A DNA stretch of 64,000 bases from Limnephilus marmoratus (Eukaryota; Arthropoda; Insecta; Trichoptera; Limnephilidae): assembly GCA_917880885.1 (NCBI GenBank), contig OU862927.1, positions 22,971,450-23,035,449 on the forward strand, written 5' to 3'. Positions 9,091 to 19,129 of this stretch are shown in pieces; the first letter of the stretch is position 1, and the number at the start of each line of letters is the position of its first letter. The notes under the pieces are model-generated. The model was not told where the DNA came from. It searched no databases and was given only the letters and a program-made list of their open reading frames with translations. Made by a program: the position numbers and the translations under genes.

Positions 9091-9892
9091 TTCTTCATCC
9101 TCAGATTCAGATTCTAAATCGACAAGAAGTTTCTGCCTTGCTGTCATCTTGCATACTGCGAGAAGTGGGTTGGGTATGGTGTGGGTGTGGGCTGTGTTAA
9201 ATATGCGCTACTATTAAAAAAAACAAGTACGTAGGCTGGGTTTCGGTCACGCGGTGCTGTGCGTGGACTGGGCTCAATTTGCGCCAGGGCAAAGAAAGCA
9301 GTTTCCAATTGTCAAGTTTTCCATTATTTTCCTTCTCTACTAATCATATTAAAAATTCTAATTTCTTTCATTAAAATCTCCATTCTCATAAGACATGCAT
9401 GAAAACAAATAAGAAATAAAATACTGGGAATTTAGAATTTTCCAATTAAAATCTAATTACGTATTTTCCGAGGCGGGCTTTCCCGACATGTCTAAAACAT
9501 TTGTTTTTATTTGTAATTAATATTTCTCTCATTTGTTATATTTTGCTTTGCGTATTTAGACTGAATGTACCTAAAGGCCAATTAAGTGGGTTCTGCCTGT
9601 TTTCATTCCACGACAAAAAACATCCCCTGACAAAATATTCTCGACAAAATATCCTACGGACAAAACATACCCCAACAAAATATCTATTAAAACCTAACCT
9701 AATCTAACCTAACAAAAAATAGGACAAAGATAATACAGACGACTGTAAAGACAATACATTAATGTCCAAAAATAGTAAAGTAGTAGGACAGACATTCTGT
9801 AAAGACAATAAATTATTTTTCAAAAATAGTTAAGTGGGACAAAAATAATACACACATCCTGTAAAGACAATAAATTATTTTTGTTATTTATT

Positions 9893-10090
9893 TTTGGGGT
9901 GTTATGCCGTGTTGCGCTACCTCCTCCTTTAGCCAACGTTTCGGACAGCGTTTCAGTGTCCATCATCAGGGCGGTTGTGTGATGGACACTGTAACGCTGT
10001 TCGAAACGTTGGCTAAAGGAGGAAGGAGCGCAACACGGCATAACACCCTAAAAAATTAACAAAAATACTTTTGGCCGTGAAAATCGTATC
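9893..10090. mobile_element. PLE-like palindrome with hammerhead motif (GTTATGCCGTG family)
   Basis: Arms GTGTTATGCCGTGTTGCGCT and complement flank the centre. The same palindrome recurs at 24,640-24,832. The minus-strand arm (9,930-9,972) reads CTGATGA, stem II GGACA/TGTCC, GAAAC-GTT-GGC. That is a hammerhead core with predicted cleavage after GTT and stem III ACGU. The plus arm has lost the CTGATGA box. The outer ends share TTTTGGCCGTGAAAA with the other copy. Confidence 0.55.
9930..9972 (-). ncRNA. Hammerhead ribozyme motif (second stem III type)
   Basis: CTGATGA is followed by stem II GGACA/TGTCC with a nine-nucleotide loop, then GAAAC and a GUU cleavage triplet. Stem I is GCC/GGC. The self-complementary stem III (ACGU) differs from the ACCGGU of the other copies. 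Confidence 0.55.
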
Positions 10091-10205
10091 ACACAATAAA
10101 TTATTGTTCAGAAGTAGTTAAAGAAAGAATTCAGCGTATTGGAGATACATTTTGTCCTTGGGATATTATATCGAGGGATGTTTTGTCGTAGAATATTGTG
10201 TCGGG

Positions 10206-10511
10206 GTTATTTTGTAGCGAATTACCAATAAGTTGTGGGTAGGTACATTTTAGAATTAGGGTAACGAATTCCATGTGGTTAAAATCGAATGAATCTTGTA
10301 AGCATACAAATGTATATTTATTGCAAGAAATTATTTTTCAGTTTGTTGCCGATAAATGCTGAAATAAATTTTTTGCAGTTTCATTCAAAATAAAAGCAAT
10401 GTCGATTAGTGTCATAAGTATTTTTGGACATCATTTAATTGTATGCTTTAAAATTTAATTTAAATGAAATGATGTTGAGTCAAAATGCGTAACGGTATTA
10501 TTAGCAATGCT
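10206..10511. other. No gene seen
   Basis: AT-rich unassigned sequence between the foldback and a SINE fragment. Confidence 0.3.
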
Positions 10512-10668
10512 CAAAGACAGCCAGGTACTTCCCCACTTTCCTCTTACCCATCTCCTTCTCTCCACTTACCTTCTGCCTTACAACACACCCCAATTTGGGA
10601 TGCCATAGTCTCACTGGTTCCAGATGGGAGCAGTTGAGACACTTGTGAGTTATTCACATTAAAAAACG
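10512..10668 (+). mobile_element. tRNA-headed SINE, 5'-truncated copy
   Basis: Shares CAGCCAGGTACTTCCC, CACCCCAATTTGGGATGCCA and TAGTCTCACTGG with the full copy at 27.9 kb. The tRNA head is absent. The tail is short and A-rich. Confidence 0.65.
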
Positions 10669-10773
10669 ATTTACTTCATAAATTCTTTATGAAAAGATCA
10701 CAAGGTAATTGAAGTTTTCAATTCGTTATGATCTTTTTGGGCTCTTGGGCTTTTTCTCTTGGGCTCCCCTACT

Positions 10774-11267
10774 ATAAGATGGCGCAATCAGCTGTTCGAC
10801 TGGTGCCATTTTGAAATTCGGAGTTCGAAGTATTCTCCCTAGAAGTAGCATTACTATTTTTTGTACAGTAGTTCTTGAATATTTTCAAAAACAGAGATAA
10901 ACTAATAAGAGATACCTTTATTTTTGAAACTGAATTATCTAGGCCTAAATAATGTTTCAATAAACACAATAACTAAATCTCTATAAACAGTGTGTAAATA
11001 AACGAATAAGATGAAACATTATTAATACGATGGCTTATACAATGACTTTACGGTGATCAGTGACTCACCACTAAACATTTTAATAATACCAACTTGACGG
11101 CGTGTTTCAATGACATGATGAAAAATATACTTTTTAATATTTTTTTAAAAACTCTGCCTTTAATATTATTTTATCAAAAACATATATTCAGAATCAGCGT
11201 TTATTGGTCTATACTATATGAACATATTTTTTTAAAGTCTTTAATATTTTTCACTGGAGTTCCTTAT
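10774..11267 (-). repeat. Repeat shared with 58,150-58,600
   Basis: On minus it reads AATAAACGCTGATTCTGAAT, ...ACACGCCGTCAAGTTGG, ...GGGAGAATACTTC, the same order as the plus-strand copy at 58.2-58.6 kb. That makes it a roughly 450-490 bp interspersed repeat. Its borders here coincide with AGTAGGGGAG motifs. No coding frame is recognised. Confidence 0.55.
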
Positions 11268-12503
11268 AGTAGGGGAGGCGAAGCAGGGATTTTGGGATTT
11301 ACTCAAGCGCGTCAGATTAACTAAAGGGAGATACCTCACGACCTTGTTATGGACTACCACCATATATGAACCCATAATATTGGTGGGTGCGGCTAGGACA
11401 ACCGATCAGATTAGTAAAAAAAAATCGATCCCTGTAGTTACTCGAGCGTGTCAGATTAAGGTAATGTGAGTTAATTACATGCAGAAAAGTTTACATTTCA
11501 ATAATCTGACGATTTGAACGTGACGTAAGAAAGTTAGCGTGTCACAAAGTTGCAAAAAAAAAACGTCACATGGATTTACTCGAGCGTGGTTAATTTTTTT
11601 TTTATTTTCAAGGAAATAATGTAAGGATCATGGAAATAATATAATCTGACGATTTCCACATGCCGAAGTGGCTAAACTTCGTATTTCCCCCTCCGCGCTT
11701 CGGTTCCCTTCGGGCGCTTGTTCTCTAGGTAGATACGAGTATTCTGTCCATTATACGTCAATGGTCGCAGCCAGAGCCTAATTAACCGTTGGGTCGCGCG
11801 TTCGCATTCGTAGATTTACAACGCTTTGGTTAATTAATTTTGTAAAGAAGTTTAATAAATAAAATATTTCTTTTTATCATTATACCCATATTATTTTTTG
11901 TTCATTGTTCTATTCAGTAATAAAAACAACAAAAAAATTCTATTTTTTTTTTAAAACCGTCAGATTAAGAAAATCTCTCCACATAATCGTCAGATTATTG
12001 GTCAGCACAACAAGGACATTACGCTGAACCTTCTGTATAAAAATCTGACGAGCTCGAGTAAGTCAAGGTCACGATTTTTTTTTTAGATTTTTAAAAATCA
12101 GCCATGAGTTTAGGTTACGTCCAAATCGTCAGATTATTGAAATGTAAACTTTTCTGCATGTAATTAACTCACATTATCTTAATCTGACACGCTCGAATAA
12201 ATCCATTTTTTTTCAATTTTCTACCTCTTCATACGGCCACCCCCACCACTCAAGTCGTCAGATTAATATCTTCCCGTTACCAGAAACACGTAGGGCGTAT
12301 ACGCTATTAAAATCTGACGAGCTCGAGTATGTCATGGTGACGATTTTTTTTTACATGTTTGAAAATTTATACTCGCTCTCCCCACCACTGGAATGGCATA
12401 CATCATATAAACTTTTTTTCTTTTTAGCATCTAATCTTTGCAATCCAATAGGTCCCCACGACGCTCGAGTAACTACCCATTTAGCGTCAATGCCTCCCCT
12501 ACT
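11268..12503. mobile_element. DNA element rich in CGTCAGATTA words
   Basis: Ends AGTAGGGGAGGC and complement GCCTCCCCTACT. Near each end is ACTCGAGCGCGTC or a variant. Inside, TCAGATTA/TAATCTGA or AATCTGACG recurs about ten times in both orientations, often next to CTCGAGTAA. A 60-bp inverted pair (GTGAGTTAATTACATGCAGA at 11,467; complement at 12,150-12,175) gives a nested foldback layout. No transposase is seen, so it is non-autonomous. The superfamily is unknown. Confidence 0.55.
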
Positions 12504-12985
12504 ATTATTACTCTTCGGACAGTTTAATCATTTGGTGAATTTTGTCAACCGAAATTCCTCGAACTCTGCGAACTGTTGTTTTCCCAGTAATGAGTAATGA
12601 GTTTTCACAATAATAACGCGTTGTTCCTTCGTGTAACGCTCCATTACTGGGTACTAACCGTAACAATGGCAGAGACAGATTTGAATTCATTTGTGCGTAC
12701 AATCTAACGCAACGACAATGGCCTACAATTATTTACAATTTAAATCCAGCGCTCTCGTAAGGGCATCATTTAGATAATTAGAAAAGGTAGAGTTATTGAC
12801 TGAGACTCTTATTGGTGTGTCTTCACCCAATAACGCCCGGCTAATATTTTATAGTGCAATTGCAAAAATGATATGTATATCAATAAACTGAATATTCATT
12901 CACTCGCATCAATCTGATTGAGATAGACGAGATAATGAGACAAAGAGAACCTTTATGGTAATCACTTCCATCCGGTGTTGCTTAC
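12504..12985. other. No gene seen
   Basis: A minus-strand open segment at 12,508-12,702 has no motif I can place. Repeated CCAGTAATGAGTA / CCATTACTGG words near 12,585 and 12,640 suggest a small inverted repeat. Otherwise unassigned. Confidence 0.25.
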
Positions 12986-12989
12986 TCTC

Positions 12990-13375
12990 TCTCTCTGGTT
13001 TCAATCATGGGATTGGTTTGCAGCAATTTCATCTATACGTTTCTTCGACTCTTCCCTGTCTTGTGCGGCTCTTTTGAAGTCTGCATATGATGAGCAGCGC
13101 ACGTCGACCAGCAGGTCCTCCAGGTACTCTCGGCGTGGGCGTCCCCTAGCGTTTGTCCCCTCGGTCATACCCTCCATTGATTATGGCATGCAAGAGGCCT
13201 TCTTGTCTTATTACATGGCCGATCCATCTTACGCGCCTTTCGGACAAGGTTCTGAGCAGGTGCCTTCCTCCTTCTATTCTTTGGAGAACCTTCTCATTTG
13301 TGATGTGGTCTCTCCAGGAAATTCCTAATAGTCTTTTTTAGGACCACATCTCAAAAGCCTCTAGTCTCCGTTTAT
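12990..13375 (-). pseudogene. RTE-like LINE C-terminal fragment
   Basis: The minus strand reads RRLEAFEMW, a stop, KRLLGISWRDHITNEKVL, then ERRVRWIGHVIRQEGLL and GTPTPR. This is the C-terminal region after the RT domain of insect RTE/R2-like LINEs (usual pattern: lrrLEAFEMWxxRRxLxIsWxdHxTNExVL). In-frame stops show decay. RT-active-site sequence of similar type lies just beyond, in the opposite orientation. Confidence 0.7.
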
Positions 13376-13394
13376 CTCTTTCGGATTAATGAGT

Positions 13395-13500
13395 CACAGA
13401 AAAGGTGTAAAGATACACGGGCAAAAGGTAGATATGATAAGGTTTGCTGACGATATTGCTATGGTTGCTGAAAGCGAAGAAGAACTGTTGCTTACATAAT
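13395..13500 (+). pseudogene. LINE RT motif C fragment
   Basis: Plus strand: RKGVKIHGQKVDMIRFADDI, then AMVAESEEEL. FADD is the RT catalytic motif C and the flanks are typical of RTE/R2-like LINEs. It is head-to-head with the minus fragment ending at 13,375, so the two may be parts of one element inverted during insertion. Confidence 0.7.
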
Positions 13501-13749
13501 AACAGATTTCAGAGCAGTATATTATCAAAAAAATCCTTCTTATCGCTTATTTTCTTCAATAACACTACAGCCCATTTGAAGCCTTGGCCTCCTTCAAGAT
13601 AAGTCTATCGCCCTCTGTCCTCGGCCGTCATCTTCCACTGGCATCCTTCCCGACATCATCCTCCCGCCTGGGTCTTACTCCTCATCTAATTTCTATCAAA
13701 CTTTTACCTGACATAATTTTTTTTTGCATTCTCGATCTAAAAGAAAACG

Positions 13750-13900
13750 AAAATATTCCTCAGGGTCTATTTCATCTTTGGGGATGCTGCGTGGAGGGTC
13801 TTTTTAGGGAAAGGGAGGAGAAGGAGTTCTAGGAAGGAAAAAGGTATGAGGACTGGGTATGAGCACTCAATATGTCCAGGAGTGACGAGTGACGTATTGA
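13750..13900 (-). mobile_element. Short LINE-tailed retroelement, partial
   Basis: Shares CCTCAGGGTCTATTTCATCT and GGGGATGCTGCGTGGAGGG (family text on the plus side) with the copies at 3.2 and 20.2 kb. The distal blocks are missing. Confidence 0.6.
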
Positions 13901-13902
13901 AT

Positions 13903-14045
13903 TCCAGTTGGTGTCGGAATATTTACTACGGGCCGGCAGAAGTACTTATCTGCGCCTTGTACGGCGTAGGTAGGTAGATAACCACGATTATACGTAACTA
14001 GGTAGCCGGCCTATGTCGTAAATTCTTTGATGGCGGAATTAATTC
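13903..14045. mobile_element. Short palindromic MITE-like repeat
   Basis: ATATTTACTACGGGCCGGC near the left pairs with GCCGGCCTATGTCGTAAATT on the right, leaving a GGTAGGTAGATAACC centre. Non-coding. Ends and duplication are unclear. Confidence 0.4.
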
Positions 14046-15405
14046 TGGTTGCCACATACCCCTCAAAATATAAGATCTTTATCACAATTATTTTCTCAAT
14101 AATTTGGTTTAACCAGTAACAAATCATTTTGGCACCTTCAAAACAGACTTTTAGAATCATATAAATAAGTCGTCTCAAAGTGGTCTAACTACAGTTTAAA
14201 AATGGTCTTGTAAGCCGAAACGCACAATAACAAAAAAACTAAAATACTTTTTGTACTTAGTAATTAATTTTAATTAATTTTCTTTAATTAAATGGAGTTC
14301 TGCACATTAAACACAAAAATAATTCATTAATCAAGAAATATTGCATTCTTCAAAAATATTTAGAGAGTATTACCAGAGAAAACAAGAAATGTGTCATTTT
14401 TAAATCAGATTTTAGACGTATTGACTCTTTTCCACAAAAAATTATAAATGGATTTCGAAAGATTTTTCTTTTACCTAGCATTCGCATGTTTTAAATTTTG
14501 AGAAAAAATGTTTATTTTTAGTATAATAAAGATATACCATAGGTCGTTGGCAGATTCGTTAAATTTTCAAAAAAGATTTTGTATTTTACCACACCCATTT
14601 CAAATCATATAATTATGCAGTAAAATAAATCATTATCTGGGTATCGCACGTTTTAGAACTTTAATTTTACATTATGTTAAATAAAACCATTAAAAAATAT
14701 GTGCGTACTTGACGAAAATTGGTCCGTTTGTATATTTATTTGCTAACTTACAAACTAATATATTTTAGATTTTTTTAACATTCTTATTTAACTTAGACAT
14801 TATTGAAAAATGATAAATACTTAAATGATCAAAAAATAATTACAAAAAGTACATTATTTTAATAGTTTTACCATCACACCTTTCAGCATTTTTGGATGTA
14901 AGTATAAATTAAAGCAAATTTGGAATGAAGTAAAATCGACTTTGAGTTATTATTTTAAAAAGCTGGTATGGAGAATAATTAATCTTTCTCATTGTAACCG
15001 CCCTGCACGATCGTAAGAACAACTTTCGACAAAATGTGGATTTTCGGCCGATGGCTGGTTAAACGCTCTTAACTATTCATCCAATTTATCCAATCGAGTA
15101 ATTGAAATAATGCAATTTAATATTTTCTTCTGAACTCCCTGTACCAAAGCATAGAACACGGAATCCACGGGCATCGAATCAGATAGACATTTCCACTCTA
15201 CACAGCGTGAAATATTGGTAACTCGAACACTCCCCTCGCTCACACTTGCTTTATGCCATTTTACACCTTCAGAGCTTTCAACCCCTCACCCCACCCGCAC
15301 CCTTCCTGGGCCACACGTTTTGAAACTTTTCTAAAAAACCCTTTGTTCATTAATGTCGCTGCTTATTAAATTTATTTGATATTCTGGTAAATTTATTGCA
15401 ACATT
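14046..15405. other. No gene seen
   Basis: Long AT-rich stretch. 14,515-14,640 matches 955-1,060. No coding frame with recognisable similarity, no RNA gene and no strong inverted repeat noted. Confidence 0.3.
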
Positions 15406-15432
15406 GTTAGTGAACGCCGCCAACTCTCAGCT

Positions 15433-16026
15433 TTGTATCTTGAAAAATTAATAATATCTTTAAAAGAAATAATTTTTTTCCCGGGCTTGATTGGGTTTAC
15501 AAAGACCTACTCTACTGGCGAAACTAATTACTCCATACCAGGGTACCAGGTAACAATAATAAGTATAAACAAAAACTCTGATATTGGAATATCTATTTCC
15601 AACCAGTATAATGTTCTCAATATTAATGAAGTATTTAATGATTACGATGTTAATATTTTAAATATAAAATTTAAAGACGTTAATAAATTATCGCATTATA
15701 TTGCTATTTATCCTACACATAAGTCTACAGTACAACAATTTATAGTAGAATCAAAAAACATTTTATTGAATTTTAGAAATATAAATAATATTATTATACG
15801 AGATATGCATTTAAATATTGTAAATGATTATGCTAGTAACGATAAAGATGTGATCAATCAATATATGATCAATAAAAAACCGGAAAATTCTTCAACAATC
15901 TCTACACATTATAAAATCCGTATTTGTATTACTAACTCTATGTCACACTCTACTTTGAAAATACTCTACATATTTAAAAGAAATCAATATCACATTAATA
16001 TTTTTACTAAATGGATGACTTCATAG
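15433..16026 (+). CDS. Diverged endonuclease-like ORF upstream of a LINE
   Basis: 197 codons, unusually long for such AT-rich DNA. Parts align with the apurinic-like endonuclease of the next frame: SIPGYQVTIISINKNSDIGI versus LPEYNYVTTKININKNSGLV, and FRNINNIIIRDMHLNI versus FSNKLCFIAGDFNLNI. The catalytic GD(F/M)N is changed to RDMH and no SDH motif follows, so it should not cleave DNA. It overlaps the next frame by 16 bp in another phase. It may be a decayed copy of a related LINE placed upstream, or a duplicated domain. Its role is unknown. Confidence 0.55.
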   Translation: MYLEKLIISLKEIIFFPGLIGFTKTYSTGETNYSIPGYQVTIISINKNSDIGISISNQYNVLNINEVFNDYDVNILNIKFKDVNKLSHYIAIYPTHKSTVQQFIVESKNILLNFRNINNIIIRDMHLNIVNDYASNDKDVINQYMINKKPENSSTISTHYKIRICITNSMSHSTLKILYIFKRNQYHINIFTKWMTS

Positions 16027-16868
16027 CTAATGAATTAGAAAATAATTTTAAAATACAAGAATATGAGTGTGTATACACCGATTCATGTAATGACATAATC
16101 TCTAAGAATCTCAATAATATTTTCATTTTTCATAGTAATATACGAAGTATGGAACGAAATTGGGATGAATTAATTCTAAAATTAAACAATCTAAATAAAA
16201 AACCTGACATCATAATATTATCAGAAACTTTTACTAATGACGAATCACCCACCTATCATTTACCAGAATATAATTATGTTACAACCAAAATAAACATCAA
16301 TAAAAATAGTGGTCTCGTCATATTCATTCACGATAAATTTAGTATTGTCAAAATAACTGAACATCCTATACACCTAGTAAACTGTATTGAAATACAATTA
16401 AAACTCGACAAAACAAACTACCACATAATAGCTGTTTACAGAACACACGGTTCGAATATCTCGTCATTTATAAATGAATTTAAACAAATACTGTTAAAAT
16501 TTAGTAATAAACTTTGCTTTATTGCAGGAGACTTCAATTTAAACATTAATGAAAACGTAGAAAATAATTTCAAAAATGAATATATTAATTGTATGACTGA
16601 ATTTAACTTCATATCGTGCATTAATAAAAATACGAGAGAGATAAAAAATCACACTCCATCTTGTTTAGACCATATATGGACTAACATAAATATTAAAGAT
16701 ATCGACAAAATCAAATCAATTGTTTGGAAAACGAATATAACTGACCACCATGCATGCATTCTTCTCTATGATAACAAAATTAAACATAAAAAATTTAATC
16801 TAACAAAGACAAAATCCTACACAAATATGACTATTTTATCCAAAATACACTTTTTACAAAAAATTTAA
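16011..16868 (+). CDS. LINE endonuclease (EEP family) domain, frame-broken
   Basis: 285 codons. It has HSNIRSM near the N-terminus, LSETF, a central IAVYRTHG, the catalytic FIAGDFNLNI, CLDHIWTN and TDHHACILL, the ordered motifs of an exonuclease-endonuclease-phosphatase nuclease that nicks the target for LINE insertion. The start overlaps the preceding frame. It ends in an out-of-phase tail. The sequence just beyond (KQNKEDYFKNKI...) continues in another phase, so a frameshift or deletion lies near 16,850. It is part of one element with the following RT. Confidence 0.75.
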   Translation: MDDFIANELENNFKIQEYECVYTDSCNDIISKNLNNIFIFHSNIRSMERNWDELILKLNNLNKKPDIIILSETFTNDESPTYHLPEYNYVTTKININKNSGLVIFIHDKFSIVKITEHPIHLVNCIEIQLKLDKTNYHIIAVYRTHGSNISSFINEFKQILLKFSNKLCFIAGDFNLNINENVENNFKNEYINCMTEFNFISCINKNTREIKNHTPSCLDHIWTNINIKDIDKIKSIVWKTNITDHHACILLYDNKIKHKKFNLTKTKSYTNMTILSKIHFLQKI

Positions 16869-16977
16869 AAATAAATTAACAAACTGTATCAAACAAAATA
16901 AAGAAGACTATTTCAAAAATAAAATACTTTCTACAGACAATAACAATAAACAAATATGGAAAACAGTTAACTTAGCC

Positions 16978-17919
16978 ATGGATAACACTAAAAAAACACA
17001 AAAAATAAAATACATTGAACATGAAAATAAAATTATAGATGCTAATAATCAACCTAAACAATGTGCAAACATCTTTAATTCTTTTTTGGCTAATGTAGGA
17101 AAAAATCTTGCGAAAAATATCAATAAATCTTTTAACCCGAAAACACAAACGATTGAAAATGTACAAAATCATAGTAATTTATCAAAATTTGAAAAAACCT
17201 CAGAAAGTGAAGTTTTAAAAATAATAGAAGGCATGAAAGGAGGTTCGTCTCCCGGATTTGACCTTATTTCAGTACATTTTCTAAAATCCATGAAAATTCA
17301 TTTGGTGAAACCAATTACTCATTTGATAAACTTAAGTTTAACAGAGGGAATATTTCCGACAAACTATAAAAATACAATTATTTCACTTATTTATAAATCT
17401 GGAGATCCTCAACAAGTAACTAACTATCGCCCAATTTGTCTAATCTCAAACATTGGAAAGATTTTTGAAAAAATTGTTAAAAATCAATTAGTCAGTTTCC
17501 TAGAAAGTAATAAAATTCTTCACAAAAACCAGTTTGGTTTTATAAAGTCACTCAGCACACAAGATGCTATTGCTAATGTAACCTCATACATCAACGAATC
17601 ATTGGATAAAGGTGAAAAATGTGCCGGTATATTTATTGATCTCAGAAAAGCTTTTGATAGTATATCCCATGAGATTCTACTAAAAAAACTAAACAATATA
17701 GGTATAAAAGACAATGCAATTAAATGGATTTCGAACTACCTAAAAAATCGACCGCAAGTCGTAAAAATAAATCAGATTAATAGCGATAAAGAAGTATCAG
17801 ACTTTGGAATCCCTCAAGGTACAGTAATAGGACCAATCCTTTTCACCATATATGTTAATGACATTTTTTTTAACCACTACATGGCCAAATTACTTCATAT
17901 GCCGATGATACGGTATTAA
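16978..17919 (+). CDS. LINE reverse transcriptase, N-terminal and central part
   Basis: 313 codons. RT landmarks run in order: GGSSPGFD, NYRPICLISNIGKIFEKIV, KNQFGF, motif A FIDLRKAFDSISHEILL and motif B GIPQGTVIGPILF near residue 280. The frame breaks just before motif C. The next phase (about 17,885-18,195) continues SYADDTVLII with a stop-free linker to the following ORF. The real coding segment begins well before the first ATG, in the gap after 16,868. Clade: CR1/Jockey-like, close to the LINE at 50.8 kb. Confidence 0.85.
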   Translation: MDNTKKTQKIKYIEHENKIIDANNQPKQCANIFNSFLANVGKNLAKNINKSFNPKTQTIENVQNHSNLSKFEKTSESEVLKIIEGMKGGSSPGFDLISVHFLKSMKIHLVKPITHLINLSLTEGIFPTNYKNTIISLIYKSGDPQQVTNYRPICLISNIGKIFEKIVKNQLVSFLESNKILHKNQFGFIKSLSTQDAIANVTSYINESLDKGEKCAGIFIDLRKAFDSISHEILLKKLNNIGIKDNAIKWISNYLKNRPQVVKINQINSDKEVSDFGIPQGTVIGPILFTIYVNDIFFNHYMAKLLHMPMIRY

Positions 17920-18743
17920 TAATTAGCGATAAAACTTGGGAAAAAGTAACATTTAAAGCCACCGAAGACATAAATATTTTAAAGAATTTCTTCGACGTAA
18001 ATTTACTATCACTAAATGGTGATAAAACATTTGTAATTCCATTTGCAATACACAAAAATGATACCCCTAAAAACATTGACATCATCATCCATGATAATTC
18101 CAAAACACATTGTAAAAATTATTGTATCCAAAACTGCACAATATTAAAAACAACAAACACAATCAAATATTTAGGAGTCATTATCGATAAAAATTTGAAA
18201 TGGAAGGAACAAATTTGTCAAGTTGTAAAAAAAATTAGAAAATTGATTTATATATTTTTAAGAATCAGAAATTTTTTATCTGTAAAAAACTTATATCTAA
18301 TATATTACGCTTTGGTTCAATCAACTTTACAATATGCTATCATTAGCTGGGGATCCGCATACAAAACTAATCTTTCCCCAATTGAAGTTGTGCAGAGGCT
18401 AATAATTAAAATCATATTGAAAAAACCTTCGGACTACCCAACGGATCAATTATTTAAGGAATTCCAAGTACCATCTTTCAAAGATCTATATAATAGAAAT
18501 GCATTGATTCAAACTATAAAAGAAAAAGAAAAATATCAATTTATAACTGAAAACCGTACTAGACATAAATATATTTTCTCATGCCCAAAATTAAACACTT
18601 CCTTTGCACAAAATTATTATACTTATCAAGGAAGACTTATTTTCAACCGATTACCGGATGAAATTAGAAAAATTAATAATAAAAAACAATTAATAAACAC
18701 TGTTAAAAAATATTTTAAAGATAATATAAAAAAAAAAAAATAA
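17885..18743 (+). pseudogene. LINE reverse transcriptase C-terminal part (frame-shifted)
   Basis: It opens with motif C (YADDTVLI) and carries IKYLGVIIDKNLKWKEQI (RT thumb) and QSTLQYAIISWG, then a tail ending YFKDNIKKKK. The segment from 18,195 has an ATG, but motif C lies upstream, so this is not an independent gene. The 3' part shares its layout with 50.8-52.7 kb and with the fragments at 34.0 and 63.9 kb. Confidence 0.85.
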
Positions 18744-19078
18744 AAAAAAGTTTCCGACTAATTTAATCTCAAGAACAACTACTTACAACTCAGTTTCCAA
18801 GTGATACTCTGTTCTTCAAATAAGTTAAATTTTGTATTGTTTTTAGCAACTATTTACATATCACCGAACTTACAACTTATTGTTTTTTACATTCACATTG
18901 TAATTTAAGAACTTAAATATAGCATTAAAAATGTACACTACTCTTCCAGACACAAGCTAATGCTTCCATGGAAGAGTGGTATTAACGTATTTTAAAATGA
19001 ACATGTACGCAAATTACTACATTATCTAAATGTATATTATATTTTATATGCTAAAATAAATAAATAAAAAAAATAAAT
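18744..19078 (+). other. LINE 3' UTR with AAATA-rich tail
   Basis: Non-coding tail after the RT stop, with a small hairpin-like pair CTCTTCCAGACAC / CCATGGAAGAGTGG, ending in AATAAATAAATAAAAAAAAT. This is the 3' end of the element that starts near 15.4 kb. Confidence 0.6.
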
Positions 19079-19129
19079 AAAAAAAAGTCATAATTAACAT
19101 GTTGATATAAGAAATATACGAGGGCCATA

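Larger units (their letters stand above)
8339..9290. mobile_element. PIF/Harbinger-like element, degenerate, with SINE-like insertion
   Basis: Ends GGCCCGGCGCAAATT and complement GCCCTGGCGCAAATT continue as matching GTCCACGCACAG blocks (about 30-bp TIRs). Inside are a MADF-like reading frame on plus (8,581-8,733) and, on minus near 9,147-9,095, an acidic start MTARQKLLVDLESESEDEE like Harbinger nuclease N-termini. A LINE-tailed short element occupies 8,770-9,090. Harbinger elements normally carry a nuclease gene and a Myb/MADF gene, which fits. Confidence 0.6.
9608..10205. mobile_element. Foldback element with GACAAAATAT repeats, split by a ribozyme palindrome
   Basis: The left arm repeats GACAAAATAT/GACAAAACAT words from 9,612 to 9,690, then AACCTAACCTAATCTAACCT. 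The right arm has the complement (ATTTTGTC, ATGTTTTGTCG) at 10,146-10,205. Three diverged units of about 60 bp (GTAAAGACAATAAATTATTT) lie at 9,745-9,885. The centre is occupied by the palindrome at 9,893-10,090. Confidence 0.55.

Noticed and set aside
11094..11324. 76-codon plus frame in the 10.8-kb repeat
   Set aside because: Not preserved in the second copy at 58.2 kb; composition-driven.
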